Positions 18,712-27,900 of a stretch of 64,000 nt of DNA are shown here, piece after piece (the first letter of the stretch is position 1; each line of letters opens with the position of its first letter). The notes under the pieces were generated by a model, which was given only the letters and a program-made list of their open reading frames with translations, was not told where the DNA came from and searched no databases. A program made the position numbers and the translations under genes. Source of the stretch: Algoriphagus locisalis (GTDB taxonomy: Bacteria; Bacteroidota; Bacteroidia; Cytophagales; Cyclobacteriaceae); assembly GCF_900116615.1 (NCBI RefSeq), contig NZ_FPBF01000005.1:367854-431853 (forward strand). Direction: 5' to 3'.

Positions 18712-19462
18712 TACTTATATTATTACGTTTTCCGTCATCTTGACGGTAGTTCTAGGCCTACTTCTTTCAGGCACTTCTCAAGTTTTGGGGCCTTTGCAAA
18801 AAGAAGCCGTTGCTTTAGATAATAAAAAGCAAATCTTAGGTGCTGTTATTTCCGGTGAAGAAATCGCCGCTATGACTCCTCAGGAAGTGAATGAGTACTA
18901 TAGCAATAGAATAGCTTCTGTAGTAGTGGATATCAATGGTCAAGAGGTTACTGAACGCGAAGGTGTAGCTGTGACAGCTGAAACTGTAGATATCGCAAAG
19001 AATTATAAGAAGCCAGCAGAAGAAAGATTATACCCTGTGTATATTTTTCATGCAGAAGGAAAACCTGAAGCAGCTGAAAATTATATCCTGCCTCTTTATG
19101 GAGCGGGTCTTTGGGATGCTATTTGGGGATACGTTGCGCTGGAAACAGATATGAATACGGTAGGAGGAATTACGCTGGCGCATGCCGGAGAAACTCCAGG
19201 CCTAGGTGCTAGAATCACAGAACCTGGTGTACAACAGAGATATGAAGGTAAAAGTATCTATAATGAGTCAGGGGAATTAGTGGCCGTAGAAATGCAGAAG
19301 GGCGAAGGCAAAGATTATTCGGGTGATCCTCACCAAGTGGATGGTATGTCTGGAGCTACGATTACTGCTAAAGGAGTCAATAATATGCTTAAGAACTACC
19401 TGAGCTACTATGAAGCATACATTGAGAGTAAGAAATCTTCCTCCTCTGTAGCTACACTTTAA
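18698..19462 (+). CDS. nqrC: Na+-translocating NADH:quinone reductase subunit C
   Basis: A 254-residue subunit with one N-terminal transmembrane helix (about residues 7-24) and a periplasmic FMN domain. The FMN-binding motif is DGMSGATITAKGV, and ETPGLGARITEP is conserved. It starts with GTG inside the end of nqrB, preceded by the full Shine-Dalgarno sequence AAGGAGG. Confidence 0.95.
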   Translation: MQQSNTYIITFSVILTVVLGLLLSGTSQVLGPLQKEAVALDNKKQILGAVISGEEIAAMTPQEVNEYYSNRIASVVVDINGQEVTEREGVAVTAETVDIAKNYKKPAEERLYPVYIFHAEGKPEAAENYILPLYGAGLWDAIWGYVALETDMNTVGGITLAHAGETPGLGARITEPGVQQRYEGKSIYNESGELVAVEMQKGEGKDYSGDPHQVDGMSGATITAKGVNNMLKNYLSYYEAYIESKKSSSSVATL

Positions 19463-19492
19463 TCGAACTATACAACTCAATAATTATTCAAT

Positions 19493-20164
19493 ATGAGTGC
19501 TGAAACTATAGAAAAAAAACCTGCAGAAGCCCTATTATCCAAGCGTAGGAAAAAACTGGTAACTGATCCGCTGATCGATGACAATCCAGTTACCATACAG
19601 GTACTTGGGATCTGTTCAGCTTTGGCAGTTACCACACAAATGAAACCAACATTGGTTATGGCTATAGCCGTAATCTTTGTAGTTGTAATGTCCAATTTGC
19701 TGATTTCATTGCTGAGAAATACCATTCCTAGCCGTGTCAGAATTATTGTACAATTGGCTGTTGTTGCCACGTTGGTGACCTTGGTAAATGAAGTGTTGAA
19801 AGCTTTTGCTTATGATATGTACAAGGAGCTTTCAGTATTCGTTGGCTTGATTATTACCAATTGTATTGTAATGGGACGTCTTGAAGCATTCGCTTTGGGT
19901 AATAAACCATACGATTCTATTCTAGATGGATTTGGATCTGCACTTGGGTATTCCTGGATTATCCTTACCGTAGCATTCTTCAGAGAATTGTTAGGATCAG
20001 GTGCTGTATTTGGTATCCCTGTTTATGACTATGTGTCTGGCTTATTTGGTCCGGATTTCCAGTTGGCTACCAATGGCCTGATGGTTTCTCCTGTAGGGGC
20101 ATTTATGGTATTGGGATTATTGATTTGGGTACAGCGTACCAAAACAGGATATGTTGAACACTAA
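19493..20164 (+). CDS. nqrD: Na+-translocating NADH:quinone reductase subunit D
   Basis: A 223-residue membrane subunit with about six helices. Conserved blocks are PLIDDNPVTIQVLGICSALA and LIITNCIVMGRLEAFA; the NC motif holds a cysteine that shares an iron centre between NqrD and NqrE. It follows nqrC by 30 bp. Confidence 0.95.
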   Translation: MSAETIEKKPAEALLSKRRKKLVTDPLIDDNPVTIQVLGICSALAVTTQMKPTLVMAIAVIFVVVMSNLLISLLRNTIPSRVRIIVQLAVVATLVTLVNEVLKAFAYDMYKELSVFVGLIITNCIVMGRLEAFALGNKPYDSILDGFGSALGYSWIILTVAFFRELLGSGAVFGIPVYDYVSGLFGPDFQLATNGLMVSPVGAFMVLGLLIWVQRTKTGYVEH

Positions 20165-20179
20165 AAACCTACTGAAGAA

Positions 20180-20791
20180 ATGGATTTATTTAATTTAGGT
20201 ATTCGGTCGATCTTTATCGACAACATGATTTTCGCTTACTTCCTTGGGATGTGTTCTTTCTTGGCCGTTTCCAAAAAAGTAAGTACAGCTATCGGTCTTG
20301 GTGCAGCAGTAATCTTTGTATTAACTGTTACTGTTCCTGTGAACTGGCTATTGAATGAGTATGTACTGAAAGAAGGTGCTTTGTCTTGGGTTAATGCAGG
20401 TCTTGCAGATATTGACCTTACGTTCCTAAGATTTATCATGTTCATCGCCATCATTGCAGCTATGGTTCAGTTGGTGGAGATGGTAGTTGAAAAGTTCGCA
20501 CCTGCACTTTACGGAGCTTTGGGTATATTTCTTCCTTTGATCGCTGTAAACTGCGCGATTCTTGGTGGATCACTCTTCATGGCTCAGAGAGATTATACGC
20601 TTGCAGAATCTACGGTGTATGGTTTCGGATCGGGAACAGGTTTTTGTCTTGCAATTGTTGCGTTAGCTGCGATTCGTGAGAAATTGAAATACTCTCATGT
20701 TCCTAATGGCTTGAAAGGCTTGGGCATTACCATGCTTTTGACAGGTTTGATGGGCATTGCATTTATGTCTTTTATGGGAATTGATTTATAA
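20180..20791 (+). CDS. nqrE: Na+-translocating NADH:quinone reductase subunit E
   Basis: A 203-residue membrane subunit paralogous to NqrD. Family blocks are [22 protein letters not shown] and [17 protein letters not shown], again with the NC iron-ligand motif. It is the last nqr gene here: a terminator follows at 20814 and nqrF, the FAD/2Fe-2S NADH-oxidising subunit, is absent from the window. Confidence 0.95.
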   Translation: MDLFNLGIRSIFIDNMIFAYFLGMCSFLAVSKKVSTAIGLGAAVIFVLTVTVPVNWLLNEYVLKEGALSWVNAGLADIDLTFLRFIMFIAIIAAMVQLVEMVVEKFAPALYGALGIFLPLIAVNCAILGGSLFMAQRDYTLAESTVYGFGSGTGFCLAIVALAAIREKLKYSHVPNGLKGLGITMLLTGLMGIAFMSFMGIDL

Positions 20792-20813
20792 TCAGTTTCT
20801 TAGCTATAATCTG

Positions 20814-20850
20814 AAAGCTCTGGGATTTATTCTCAGAGCTTTTGTTTTTA
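20814..20850 (+). terminator. Intrinsic terminator of the nqr operon
   Basis: A 9-bp perfect stem (AAAGCTCTG/CAGAGCTTT) with an 11-nt loop is followed by TTGTTTTTA, 22 bp after nqrE. Confidence 0.85.
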
Positions 20851-20924
20851 GCGGTAATTGATTTTTGTCAATTTGCTAGTAACTTTTCGGCTGAAAATTT
20901 ATTGAATTAATAACCCTTATTCTT

Positions 20925-21554
20925 ATGAAAACCCTATTAACGCTTTGTTGCCTCATCGCCCTTACCTCTTCTGTCTCCGCCCAAAGTGGTGAGTGGATTG
21001 AACTTTTCAATGGAAAAAATATGGATGGCTGGAAAATCTCCGAAAACTCTCAATCTTTCCAAGTGGAGGATGGTGTGATCAAAGTGGCTGGACCACGTGG
21101 ACATGCTTTTTATAATGGTGAAGTTGCCAATCATGACTTCAACAATTTTGAAGTGATCGCGGAAGTGAAGACAATGCCAGGAGCCAATTCCGGTATTTTT
21201 ATTCACACCCAATACCAGGAAGATGGCTGGCCGAATGTAGGCTATGAAATCCAAGTGAACCAAAGCCATGGAGATTGGAGAAAAACTGGCAGTGTCTATT
21301 CATTCCAAGACGTAAGAGATGTCTATGTGGAGGATGGAGAATGGTACACCGAGCACATCATTGTACAAGGTGACGTAGTGACAGTGAAAATCAACGGAGA
21401 AACTGTTAATGTCTATGACCAATCTAAAGACGAAAATCGCAAAGGTGAGCTAGGTACTAAGAAAGTTGATCATGGGACGATTGCTCTTCAAGCTCACGAT
21501 CCCAAGTCTGTGATCTATTACAAAAGTGTAAAAGTGAAAGTCCTACCGGATTAA
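20925..21554 (+). CDS. Secreted DUF1080 protein (3-keto-disaccharide hydrolase family)
   Basis: A 209-residue single-domain protein with a Sec signal peptide (MKTLLTLCCLIALTSSVSAQ). The DUF1080/PF06439 concanavalin-like fold is marked by WIELFNGKNMDGWKI, NSGIFIHTQYQ and GTIALQAHDPKSVIYYK. The family is now linked to hydrolysis of 3-keto-glycosides; the substrate here is unknown. It is monocistronic, between the nqr terminator and its own terminator. Two further DUF1080 genes are at 61499-62856. Confidence 0.9.
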   Translation: MKTLLTLCCLIALTSSVSAQSGEWIELFNGKNMDGWKISENSQSFQVEDGVIKVAGPRGHAFYNGEVANHDFNNFEVIAEVKTMPGANSGIFIHTQYQEDGWPNVGYEIQVNQSHGDWRKTGSVYSFQDVRDVYVEDGEWYTEHIIVQGDVVTVKINGETVNVYDQSKDENRKGELGTKKVDHGTIALQAHDPKSVIYYKSVKVKVLPD

Positions 21555-21591
21555 TCGGATAGAAAAATAGACAGAAAATACCTTCAAATAC

Positions 21592-21630
21592 AAATCCTGA
21601 TTATTATTGATGAGTAGTAATCAGGATTTT
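21592..21630 (+). terminator. Terminator of the DUF1080 gene
   Basis: A 12-bp perfect stem (AAATCCTGATTA/TAATCAGGATTT) with a 14-nt loop ends in TTTT. It covers the alternative upstream starts (21607, 21610) of the next gene and favours the ATG at 21643. Confidence 0.75.
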
Positions 21631-21642
21631 CAATTTCTAGCC

Positions 21643-22197
21643 ATGGCATTTACATACAAGCGCATTATTTCCTATTTTCTCAGAGGGTTGCTATTCATCA
21701 CTCCAGTAGCAGTGACACTTTACATCATTTTCCAAACCATCCTATTTCTGGACAATCTAATCCCGGTACCATTACCTGGGATCGGAATTTTGATGGTGTT
21801 GGCTTTGATTACTTTTGTAGGCTATCTGGCAAGTCTATTCTTTGCCAAACCTATATTTGATTGGTTCGAGAGAGGTTTGATCAAAATCCCTTTAGTGAAT
21901 CTGATCTACACCAGTATCAAGGATCTGATGGGAGCTTTTGTAGGGGATAAGAAGAAATTTTCCTCACCTGTCAAAGTACAGCTGAGTGACACGTTTATTC
22001 GGTTGGGATTTATCACCCAAGAAGATATGTCCATCGTTGGTGAACCTGATATGGTGGCGGTTTATTTTCCCCACAGCTATAATGTCTCGGGTAATGTATT
22101 CTTGGTTCCCAAAGATAAAGTAACTCCCTTGCTAGATGTGAAAAGCTCTGATGTAATGAAATTTATGGTTTCTGGAGGGGTTTCACCTTTAAGCTAA
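21643..22197 (+). CDS. DUF502 membrane protein
   Basis: A 184-residue inner-membrane protein with two transmembrane helices at about residues 11-33 and 43-66, followed by a cytoplasmic domain. LRGLLFITPVAVTLYI, IPLVNLIYTSIKDLMGAF and VAVYFPHSYNVSGNVFLVP are DUF502 landmarks. Function unknown. The longer reading from 21607 is rejected because it begins inside the preceding terminator hairpin. Convergent with selD, 1 bp apart. Confidence 0.88.
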   Translation: MAFTYKRIISYFLRGLLFITPVAVTLYIIFQTILFLDNLIPVPLPGIGILMVLALITFVGYLASLFFAKPIFDWFERGLIKIPLVNLIYTSIKDLMGAFVGDKKKFSSPVKVQLSDTFIRLGFITQEDMSIVGEPDMVAVYFPHSYNVSGNVFLVPKDKVTPLLDVKSSDVMKFMVSGGVSPLS

Positions 22198-22198
22198 T

Positions 22199-23248
22199 TT
22201 AGAGTTTTGAATTCACCTCTACCACAAACTCTCCTTTATCAGTGAATTTTCCGATTTCCCAAACCACTTGATTTTCCAACTTCATTGCCTTTTCAAACCA
22301 AGACTTATTTTCAGGATCTACAGCGAGCATTAGACCGCCACTTGTTTGTGGATCACAAAGTTTGACCAACTCCATGCCCACCACTCCCATGGTTTTGGCA
22401 CTGTAAGCATTCCAGTTACGATAGGTATTGTCAGGGAAAATAAATTGATTAATGTATTCTTGGACACCTTCAATCATTGGGAGCTTATAGAGATCGATTT
22501 CAGCTGAAACTCCAGAACCCTCACACATTTCTATCAAGTGACCTAGCAGTCCAAATCCTGTCACATCCGTCATGGCATGAACCTCTTCGTGGTTGCCTAT
22601 AATTTCTCCTATGCTATTCAATCTACAGGCTGTATCTAGTAAACTCAGATAATCTTTGTCAGATATCTTTTGACGTTTCAGTGCTGTCGCCAACACGCCC
22701 ACACCAAGTGGTTTGGTGAGGTAAATGATATCTCCTGCTTTTGCACCTTGATTCTTTTTGATTTTATGGGGATGGACAATTCCATTTACGGAAAGGCCAA
22801 AAATCGGATCTTTTGCAGCGATGGAGTGTCCTCCAGCCAATTCTATTCCCGCAACTTTGCAAATGCTTTTTGCCCCTTCCATGACTTTGGCAGCAAGTTC
22901 TGGAGCTAGCTTTTCCACTGGCCAACTGAGAATAGCATTGGCAAAAATAGGCTTGCCGCCCATCGCATAGACATCCGAGAGGGCATTGGCTGCTGCTATT
23001 CTTCCAAAGTCAAAAGGATCATCGACGATAGGAGTGAAAAAGTCCACTGTATTGATTACCGCTAGATCTTCTGAGACTTGATAAACTGCTGCATCATCTT
23101 TACCTGAATTTCCCACCAATAGTTTTGGGTCAGATTGGGAAAATGAGCCACTTGAACTTAGGATTTGATCTAATATGGCTGGGGCGATTTTACAGCCGCA
23201 GCCAGAGCCTTCACTCCATTCAGTGAGTCTAGTTGGTTTATTTTCCAT
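22199..23248 (-). CDS. selD: Selenide, water dikinase
   Basis: Makes selenophosphate from selenide and ATP. In the 349-residue product, starting at MENKPTRL, the catalytic cysteine is C17 of GSGCGCKIAP, the same position as in E. coli SelD. The conserved VDFFTPIVDDPFDFGRIA and AANALSDVYAMGG, with ATP/Mg-binding aspartates, follow. The frame can be extended to 23269, but the shorter start matches the family. It overlaps mnmH by 11 bp downstream of it, so the two form a unit. Confidence 0.95.
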   Translation of the reverse strand: MENKPTRLTEWSEGSGCGCKIAPAILDQILSSSGSFSQSDPKLLVGNSGKDDAAVYQVSEDLAVINTVDFFTPIVDDPFDFGRIAAANALSDVYAMGGKPIFANAILSWPVEKLAPELAAKVMEGAKSICKVAGIELAGGHSIAAKDPIFGLSVNGIVHPHKIKKNQGAKAGDIIYLTKPLGVGVLATALKRQKISDKDYLSLLDTACRLNSIGEIIGNHEEVHAMTDVTGFGLLGHLIEMCEGSGVSAEIDLYKLPMIEGVQEYINQFIFPDNTYRNWNAYSAKTMGVVGMELVKLCDPQTSGGLMLAVDPENKSWFEKAMKLENQVVWEIGKFTDKGEFVVEVNSKL

Positions 23249-24275
23249 GAAATTGAGATTTTGCTTCAAGTAGTTTTTTTGTGGAAGTTTCTTCGTCGAT
23301 CCCAGAAAGGTCTAACTGGATAGTTTTTCCGGCTTCATGCTTCTCCAAATCAAACGTATAAGCCTTGTCATAGTAGATCAGCAGGTTTGCGATCCAGTCA
23401 GAATGTTTTTCTTCTACGATTGCTTCTATTGCCTGGGAAGTTCTTAAGCCGCCCAAGCGCTTTTTCAAGCGTAAAACGGCAAGGATTAATTCGTCTGTAG
23501 GCAAGCACGCATATTCTTCTGCGATCAAAGCGATACGTTCTTGCTCTGATTTCTGAATGTCGATCAAAGGAGCCGCCAACATTTGCTTATAAAATTTGTC
23601 CGGGAGTATTAGTCGTCCGATTTTTCGGCTTTCATTTTCCACCCAAATTTGTTTTGCTGGATCTTGCTTACGGAGCCCTTCGGCGAAAAGGTTTTCAAAT
23701 TGTTCTACTGTGGGTTGCGCAGGTTGGCCAATAGCCCCAAATGAAGAACCTTTGTGATTTGCAAGTCCTTCCAGATCGATGATTTGCTCGCCTGATTCAT
23801 GGAGTTTTTGAAGCAACCTGGTTTTTCCGGTTCCTGTTTTTCCTCCCAAAATAAGGAGGTTCCAATCATTTCTAACCAAGTCAAAACTATAGGTTCTGTA
23901 AGTTTTGTAACCTCCTTTGAGACGGAAAACTTCAAAACCCACCATGGTCAATAGCCAGGAAAGAATCTGACTTCGCATGCCACCACGCCAGCAATAAACA
24001 ATGACTTTTTTTTCAGGAAAGTGTTTTAGTACTTCTTTTAGAATTTGGTGGAAGCGTGGGCCAACCAATTCAAAACCTTTGATTGTCGCTTCTTCGGAGC
24101 CTTTTTCTTTGTATAGCGTGCCGACTACTATCCTTTCCGAGTTATTCAGTATCGGGATGTTAAAAGCTCCGGGAATATGACTTTGCTCAAATTCCCCTTC
24201 GCTTCTGGCGTCGATCATAGGGAACTGTTCTCGCAAACTCCAAAATTCATCTAAGGAAATTAATTGCTCGGCCAT
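23238..24275 (-). CDS. mnmH: tRNA 2-selenouridine synthase
   Basis: Replaces sulfur by selenium at tRNA wobble uridine 34 using selenophosphate. The N-terminal rhodanese domain has the catalytic loop VYCWRGGMRS (C95). The C-terminal P-loop domain has GGKTGTGKT (residues 144-152) and IDLEGLANHKGS. Length 345 is near the family norm (also called SelU/YbbB). It is the first gene of a pair with selD, which supplies its substrate. No selA or selB was seen in the window. Confidence 0.95.
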   Translation of the reverse strand: MAEQLISLDEFWSLREQFPMIDARSEGEFEQSHIPGAFNIPILNNSERIVVGTLYKEKGSEEATIKGFELVGPRFHQILKEVLKHFPEKKVIVYCWRGGMRSQILSWLLTMVGFEVFRLKGGYKTYRTYSFDLVRNDWNLLILGGKTGTGKTRLLQKLHESGEQIIDLEGLANHKGSSFGAIGQPAQPTVEQFENLFAEGLRKQDPAKQIWVENESRKIGRLILPDKFYKQMLAAPLIDIQKSEQERIALIAEEYACLPTDELILAVLRLKKRLGGLRTSQAIEAIVEEKHSDWIANLLIYYDKAYTFDLEKHEAGKTIQLDLSGIDEETSTKKLLEAKSQFHGK

Positions 24276-24436
24276 AATCGAATATAGAAAACATTCATGA
24301 ATTGAGACTTCCTATTTCGAGTATCCAGGATATAAATGGAAATGAAATGACTCACCAAGTGCTGCATCTCCAGAAGCTGGACAACCGCAACTGTGTCCTC
24401 TGCAAAAAAAACTCTGTGTCCACTGTGGTAATAAAC

Positions 24437-24467
24437 AAAAAAAGCCGCAAGGAATTCCTCGCAGCTC
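24437..24467 (-). terminator. Intrinsic terminator of trxA
   Basis: On the minus strand AGCTGCGAGGA and TCCTTGCGGCT form a long stem with G-U pairs around AT, followed by TTTTTTT, 23 bp after the trxA stop codon. Confidence 0.75.
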
Positions 24468-24489
24468 TGATTGTAATATAGTCAACTAA

Positions 24490-24810
24490 TTAAAGTTGAG
24501 CATCTAGTTTTTGAGATAAAACAGATTTTGGAACTGCCCCAACTTGCTTATCTACAATTTCACCACCTTTGAAGAACAGTAAAGTAGGGATAGATCTGAT
24601 TCCGAATGCTTGCGCTACACCTGGATTTGCATCCACATCCACTTTACCGATCACTGCTTTGCCATCATAATCTCCAGCTAGTTCTTCCACCACTGGACCG
24701 ATCATTTTACAAGGCCCACACCATTCAGCCCAAAAATCCACTAGGATTGGCTGCTCAGATTTGATGATTTCTTCAAAGTTTGCGTCAGTAATTTCTATTG
24801 CTTTTGACAT
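24490..24810 (-). CDS. trxA: Thioredoxin
   Basis: A 106-residue redox protein with the WCGPCK active site (C31, C34), the cis-proline segment IRSIPTLLFF and KVDVDANPGVAQAFG. The frame extends to 24861, but a TATATTTG promoter element at 24840-24847 places initiation near 24833, so MSKAIEITDA at 24810 is the start. It is monocistronic. Confidence 0.96.
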   Translation of the reverse strand: MSKAIEITDANFEEIIKSEQPILVDFWAEWCGPCKMIGPVVEELAGDYDGKAVIGKVDVDANPGVAQAFGIRSIPTLLFFKGGEIVDKQVGAVPKSVLSQKLDAQL

Positions 24811-24839
24811 TGTATGTTTGGTTTTTGATTTCGAGATTT

Positions 24840-24847
24840 CAAATATA
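24840..24847 (-). promoter_or_regulatory. -7 promoter element of trxA
   Basis: On the minus strand the sequence reads TATATTTG, a full TAnnTTTG match, about 30 bp before the trxA ATG. No clear TTG upstream. Confidence 0.55.
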
Positions 24848-24964
24848 TGTGCAAAAGCCAATAGCCTAGTAATAAGTTCCGAGGGATTTGATTTTTTTGT
24901 CTATCGGAAATTGACAGAAACTATAAATCATTCATAACGGCATTGAAGGTTAGAAAAGGAATGT

Positions 24965-27900
24965 TTAAACCACCTTGTACATTACCTCAGGAATTTGCTT
25001 CAGTTCAGTTATCATTTCTGCACTTGGATCGATGGAGAATCTTTTTGAGAAAAGCTCGAGTGCTATATTCTCTTTTCGGTCAATCACATCAAAATAGAGC
25101 TTAGCATCTCCCTTATATTTTTCGGTAATTTCCTGTAGTTTTTCCATCAAGTCTAGCGTGAGATCATCCAAATTAATGTTGATACGAAGGCCTTTTACCA
25201 TTTTTCCTCGGATTTCATCCAAAAGTGTAATGTTACTGATCTTGAATTCCAATTCATTCTCCGCCCAGCGCTTACCTGCCACCGTTCCACTAATGAACAA
25301 AAACCAACCCGGCATGAAATACTCTTTAAACCTTACGTAATCATCCCCAAACAAGAAGAAGGTAAATGCACCTTGGTAATCTTCCAAAGTCAGTGTTCCG
25401 AATGGTTTTCCATTTTTGGTGGTTCGGTGCGCAAACGTAGAAACAGATCCTGCTAGTTTGATATCTGTGCGATTTCTTAGGCTTTCTAGGTCATTCAGGT
25501 CAGGCAAAGAAGCATTGGTAAAGGACTCTATTTCCAACTTAAACTGATCCAGTGGATGACCGGAAATGTAAAGGCCAACAACTTCCTTCTCAATGTTAAG
25601 TTGCTGCAATTGTGTGAAAGGCTCCATTGGAGCAATGGTAGGAAGCGGAACTTCCATGTTGCCGGCACCTCCGCCGAAAAGACTCACCTGATTACTCTCC
25701 TCTTCCTGCTGTACTTTCTGCGCGTATTTGGTAGCTTTTTCGATCAGATTCATATCTCCGTCTGCTGCTTCCAAGTATTGTCTTCTGTGATGCTGCGGGA
25801 AGCAATCAAATCCTCCAGCCATCGCCAACGCTTCCATAGTTTTCTTATTCAGCGCCTTAGAGCTTACTCGCTTCGCAAAGTCAAAGATGTTTTTGTACGG
25901 TCCATTTTTCTCACGCTCCGTGATGATTGCATCCACTGCAGCGGAACCAGCACCTTTGATCGCGGCCATGCCAAAACGGATTTCTCCGGCAGCATTTACT
26001 GTGAAACCATTCTTAGATTCATTCACGTCAGGTCCTAAAACTGGGATTCCAGCCCGCTTACATTCTTCCATGAAAAACGTCACCTGCGTGATGTCATTCA
26101 TGTTATTACTCAATACGGAAGCAAGGTATTCGGCAGGATAATGCGCTTTTAGATAAGCTGTCTGATAAGCAATCCAAGCGTAGCAAGTGGAGTGAGACTT
26201 GTTGAAGGCGTAGGATGCAAATGCTTCCCAGTCAGTCCAGATCTTCGAAAGTTTCTTCGCATCGTGACCTTTGGCAGAAGCCTGTTCGACGAATTTTGGC
26301 TTCATCTTATCCAATACATCCTTCTGTTTTTTACCCATCGCCTTACGCAAAACATCCGCCTCGCCTTTGGTGAATCCGGCTAGTTTTTGCGACAAAAGCA
26401 TCACTTGCTCTTGGTAAACCGTAATTCCGTAGGTTTCCTCTAAGTATTCCTGCATGTCATCCAGATCATACTCGATAGGTTCTGTCCCGTGCTTTCTCTT
26501 GATAAAGGAAGGAATATATGCCAATGGTCCTGGTCTATACAAGGCGTTCATGGCGATCAAATCTGCAAAAACCGTCGGTTTCAATTCCCGCATGTATTTC
26601 TGCATCCCGGCAGATTCATATTGAAAAATGCCGACGGTTTCACCACGTTGGAAAAGTTCGTAAGTCTTTACATCGTCAATTGGGAAATGATCCGCATCGA
26701 GTTCGATGCCATGTCGTTCTTTTACAATTCTGATTGCAGTTTTGATCAGTGTTAGGGTCTTTAAGCCCAAAAAGTCCATTTTTAGCAGACCTGCTGATTC
26801 TACGACTGAGTTGTCAAACTGCGTACAAACCATGTCGGAATCTTTCGCCAATGCAACTGGGACAAAATTGGTGATGTCGGCGGGCGTAATAATCACGCCA
26901 CAGGCATGAATCCCAAGGTTACGGACCGATCCCTCCAGCATTGTGGCTTGATTGATCGTTTTGGCAGATTCATCCTGCCCTTTGGAAATCCTAATCAGTT
27001 CATCTGCTTTGGCGATCATTTCACCCTGACCTTTTAGTTTGTCAGAAAGTGCAGCTCTATTTCCGGCAAGCCCAAAAAGCGCTTTTAATTTGATGTCAGG
27101 AACTAAATTGGCTAATCTACCAGCTTCTGCAAGTGGAAGATTTAGCACCCTCGCAGTATCACGAATAGCAGACTTGGCAGCCATCGTACCATAAGTGATG
27201 ATTTGGGCTACCTGATTGGAACCGTATTTTTTGATTACATAGTCAATCACACTTTGACGGCCTTCATCGTCAAAGTCAATATCAATATCGGGAAGTGACA
27301 CCCGGTCAGGATTTAGGAATCTCTCAAAAAGGAGATTGTATGCGATAGGGTCAATGTTGGTGATGCCCGTACAATAAGCTACTGCTGACCCAGCAGCAGA
27401 ACCACGGCCAGGTCCTACCGAAACGCCCATTTTCCTTGCTTCTACGATAAAGTCCTGAACGATCAGGAAGTATCCCGGATAACCTGTATTCTCAATTGTC
27501 GCCAGCTCAAAATCTAAGCGCTCCTGGATTTCTGGGGTGATTTCAGGATAGCGCCTTTTCGCTCCTTCATAAGTCAAGTGTCTTAGAAAAGCATTTTCTC
27601 CGCGCTTTCCTCCATCGACTTCGTCCTCTGGATGCTTGAATTCATCAGGAATCTCAAAAGCTGGAAGAAGTACTTCTCGGGCCAGTTTATAGGTCTCGAT
27701 TTTCTCGGTAATCTCATTCGTGCACTCTATAGCTTCTGGTATATCGGCAAAGAGCTTTTTCATTTCGTCCGGAGTCTTGATATAAAACTCATCATTTGGC
27801 AAGCCATAGCGGAATTCCCGTCCGCGCTTTCCGATGTACTTTTTCGGCTTGTCGTAAAGCTCTCCATCCTTCACACAAAGCAAAACATCATGAGCTTTGG

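Noticed and set aside
24312..24430. Minus-strand frame encoding CRGHSCGCPASGDAALGESF, and plus-strand 44-codon frame from 24347, between mnmH and trxA
   Set aside because: The Cys-rich minus-strand frame has no ATG or GTG start and partly overlaps the trxA terminator; the plus-strand frame has no promoter or family. Left open as possible remnant, not annotated.
25556..26038. 160-aa plus-strand frame within dnaE
   Set aside because: Antisense to dnaE, no family features.
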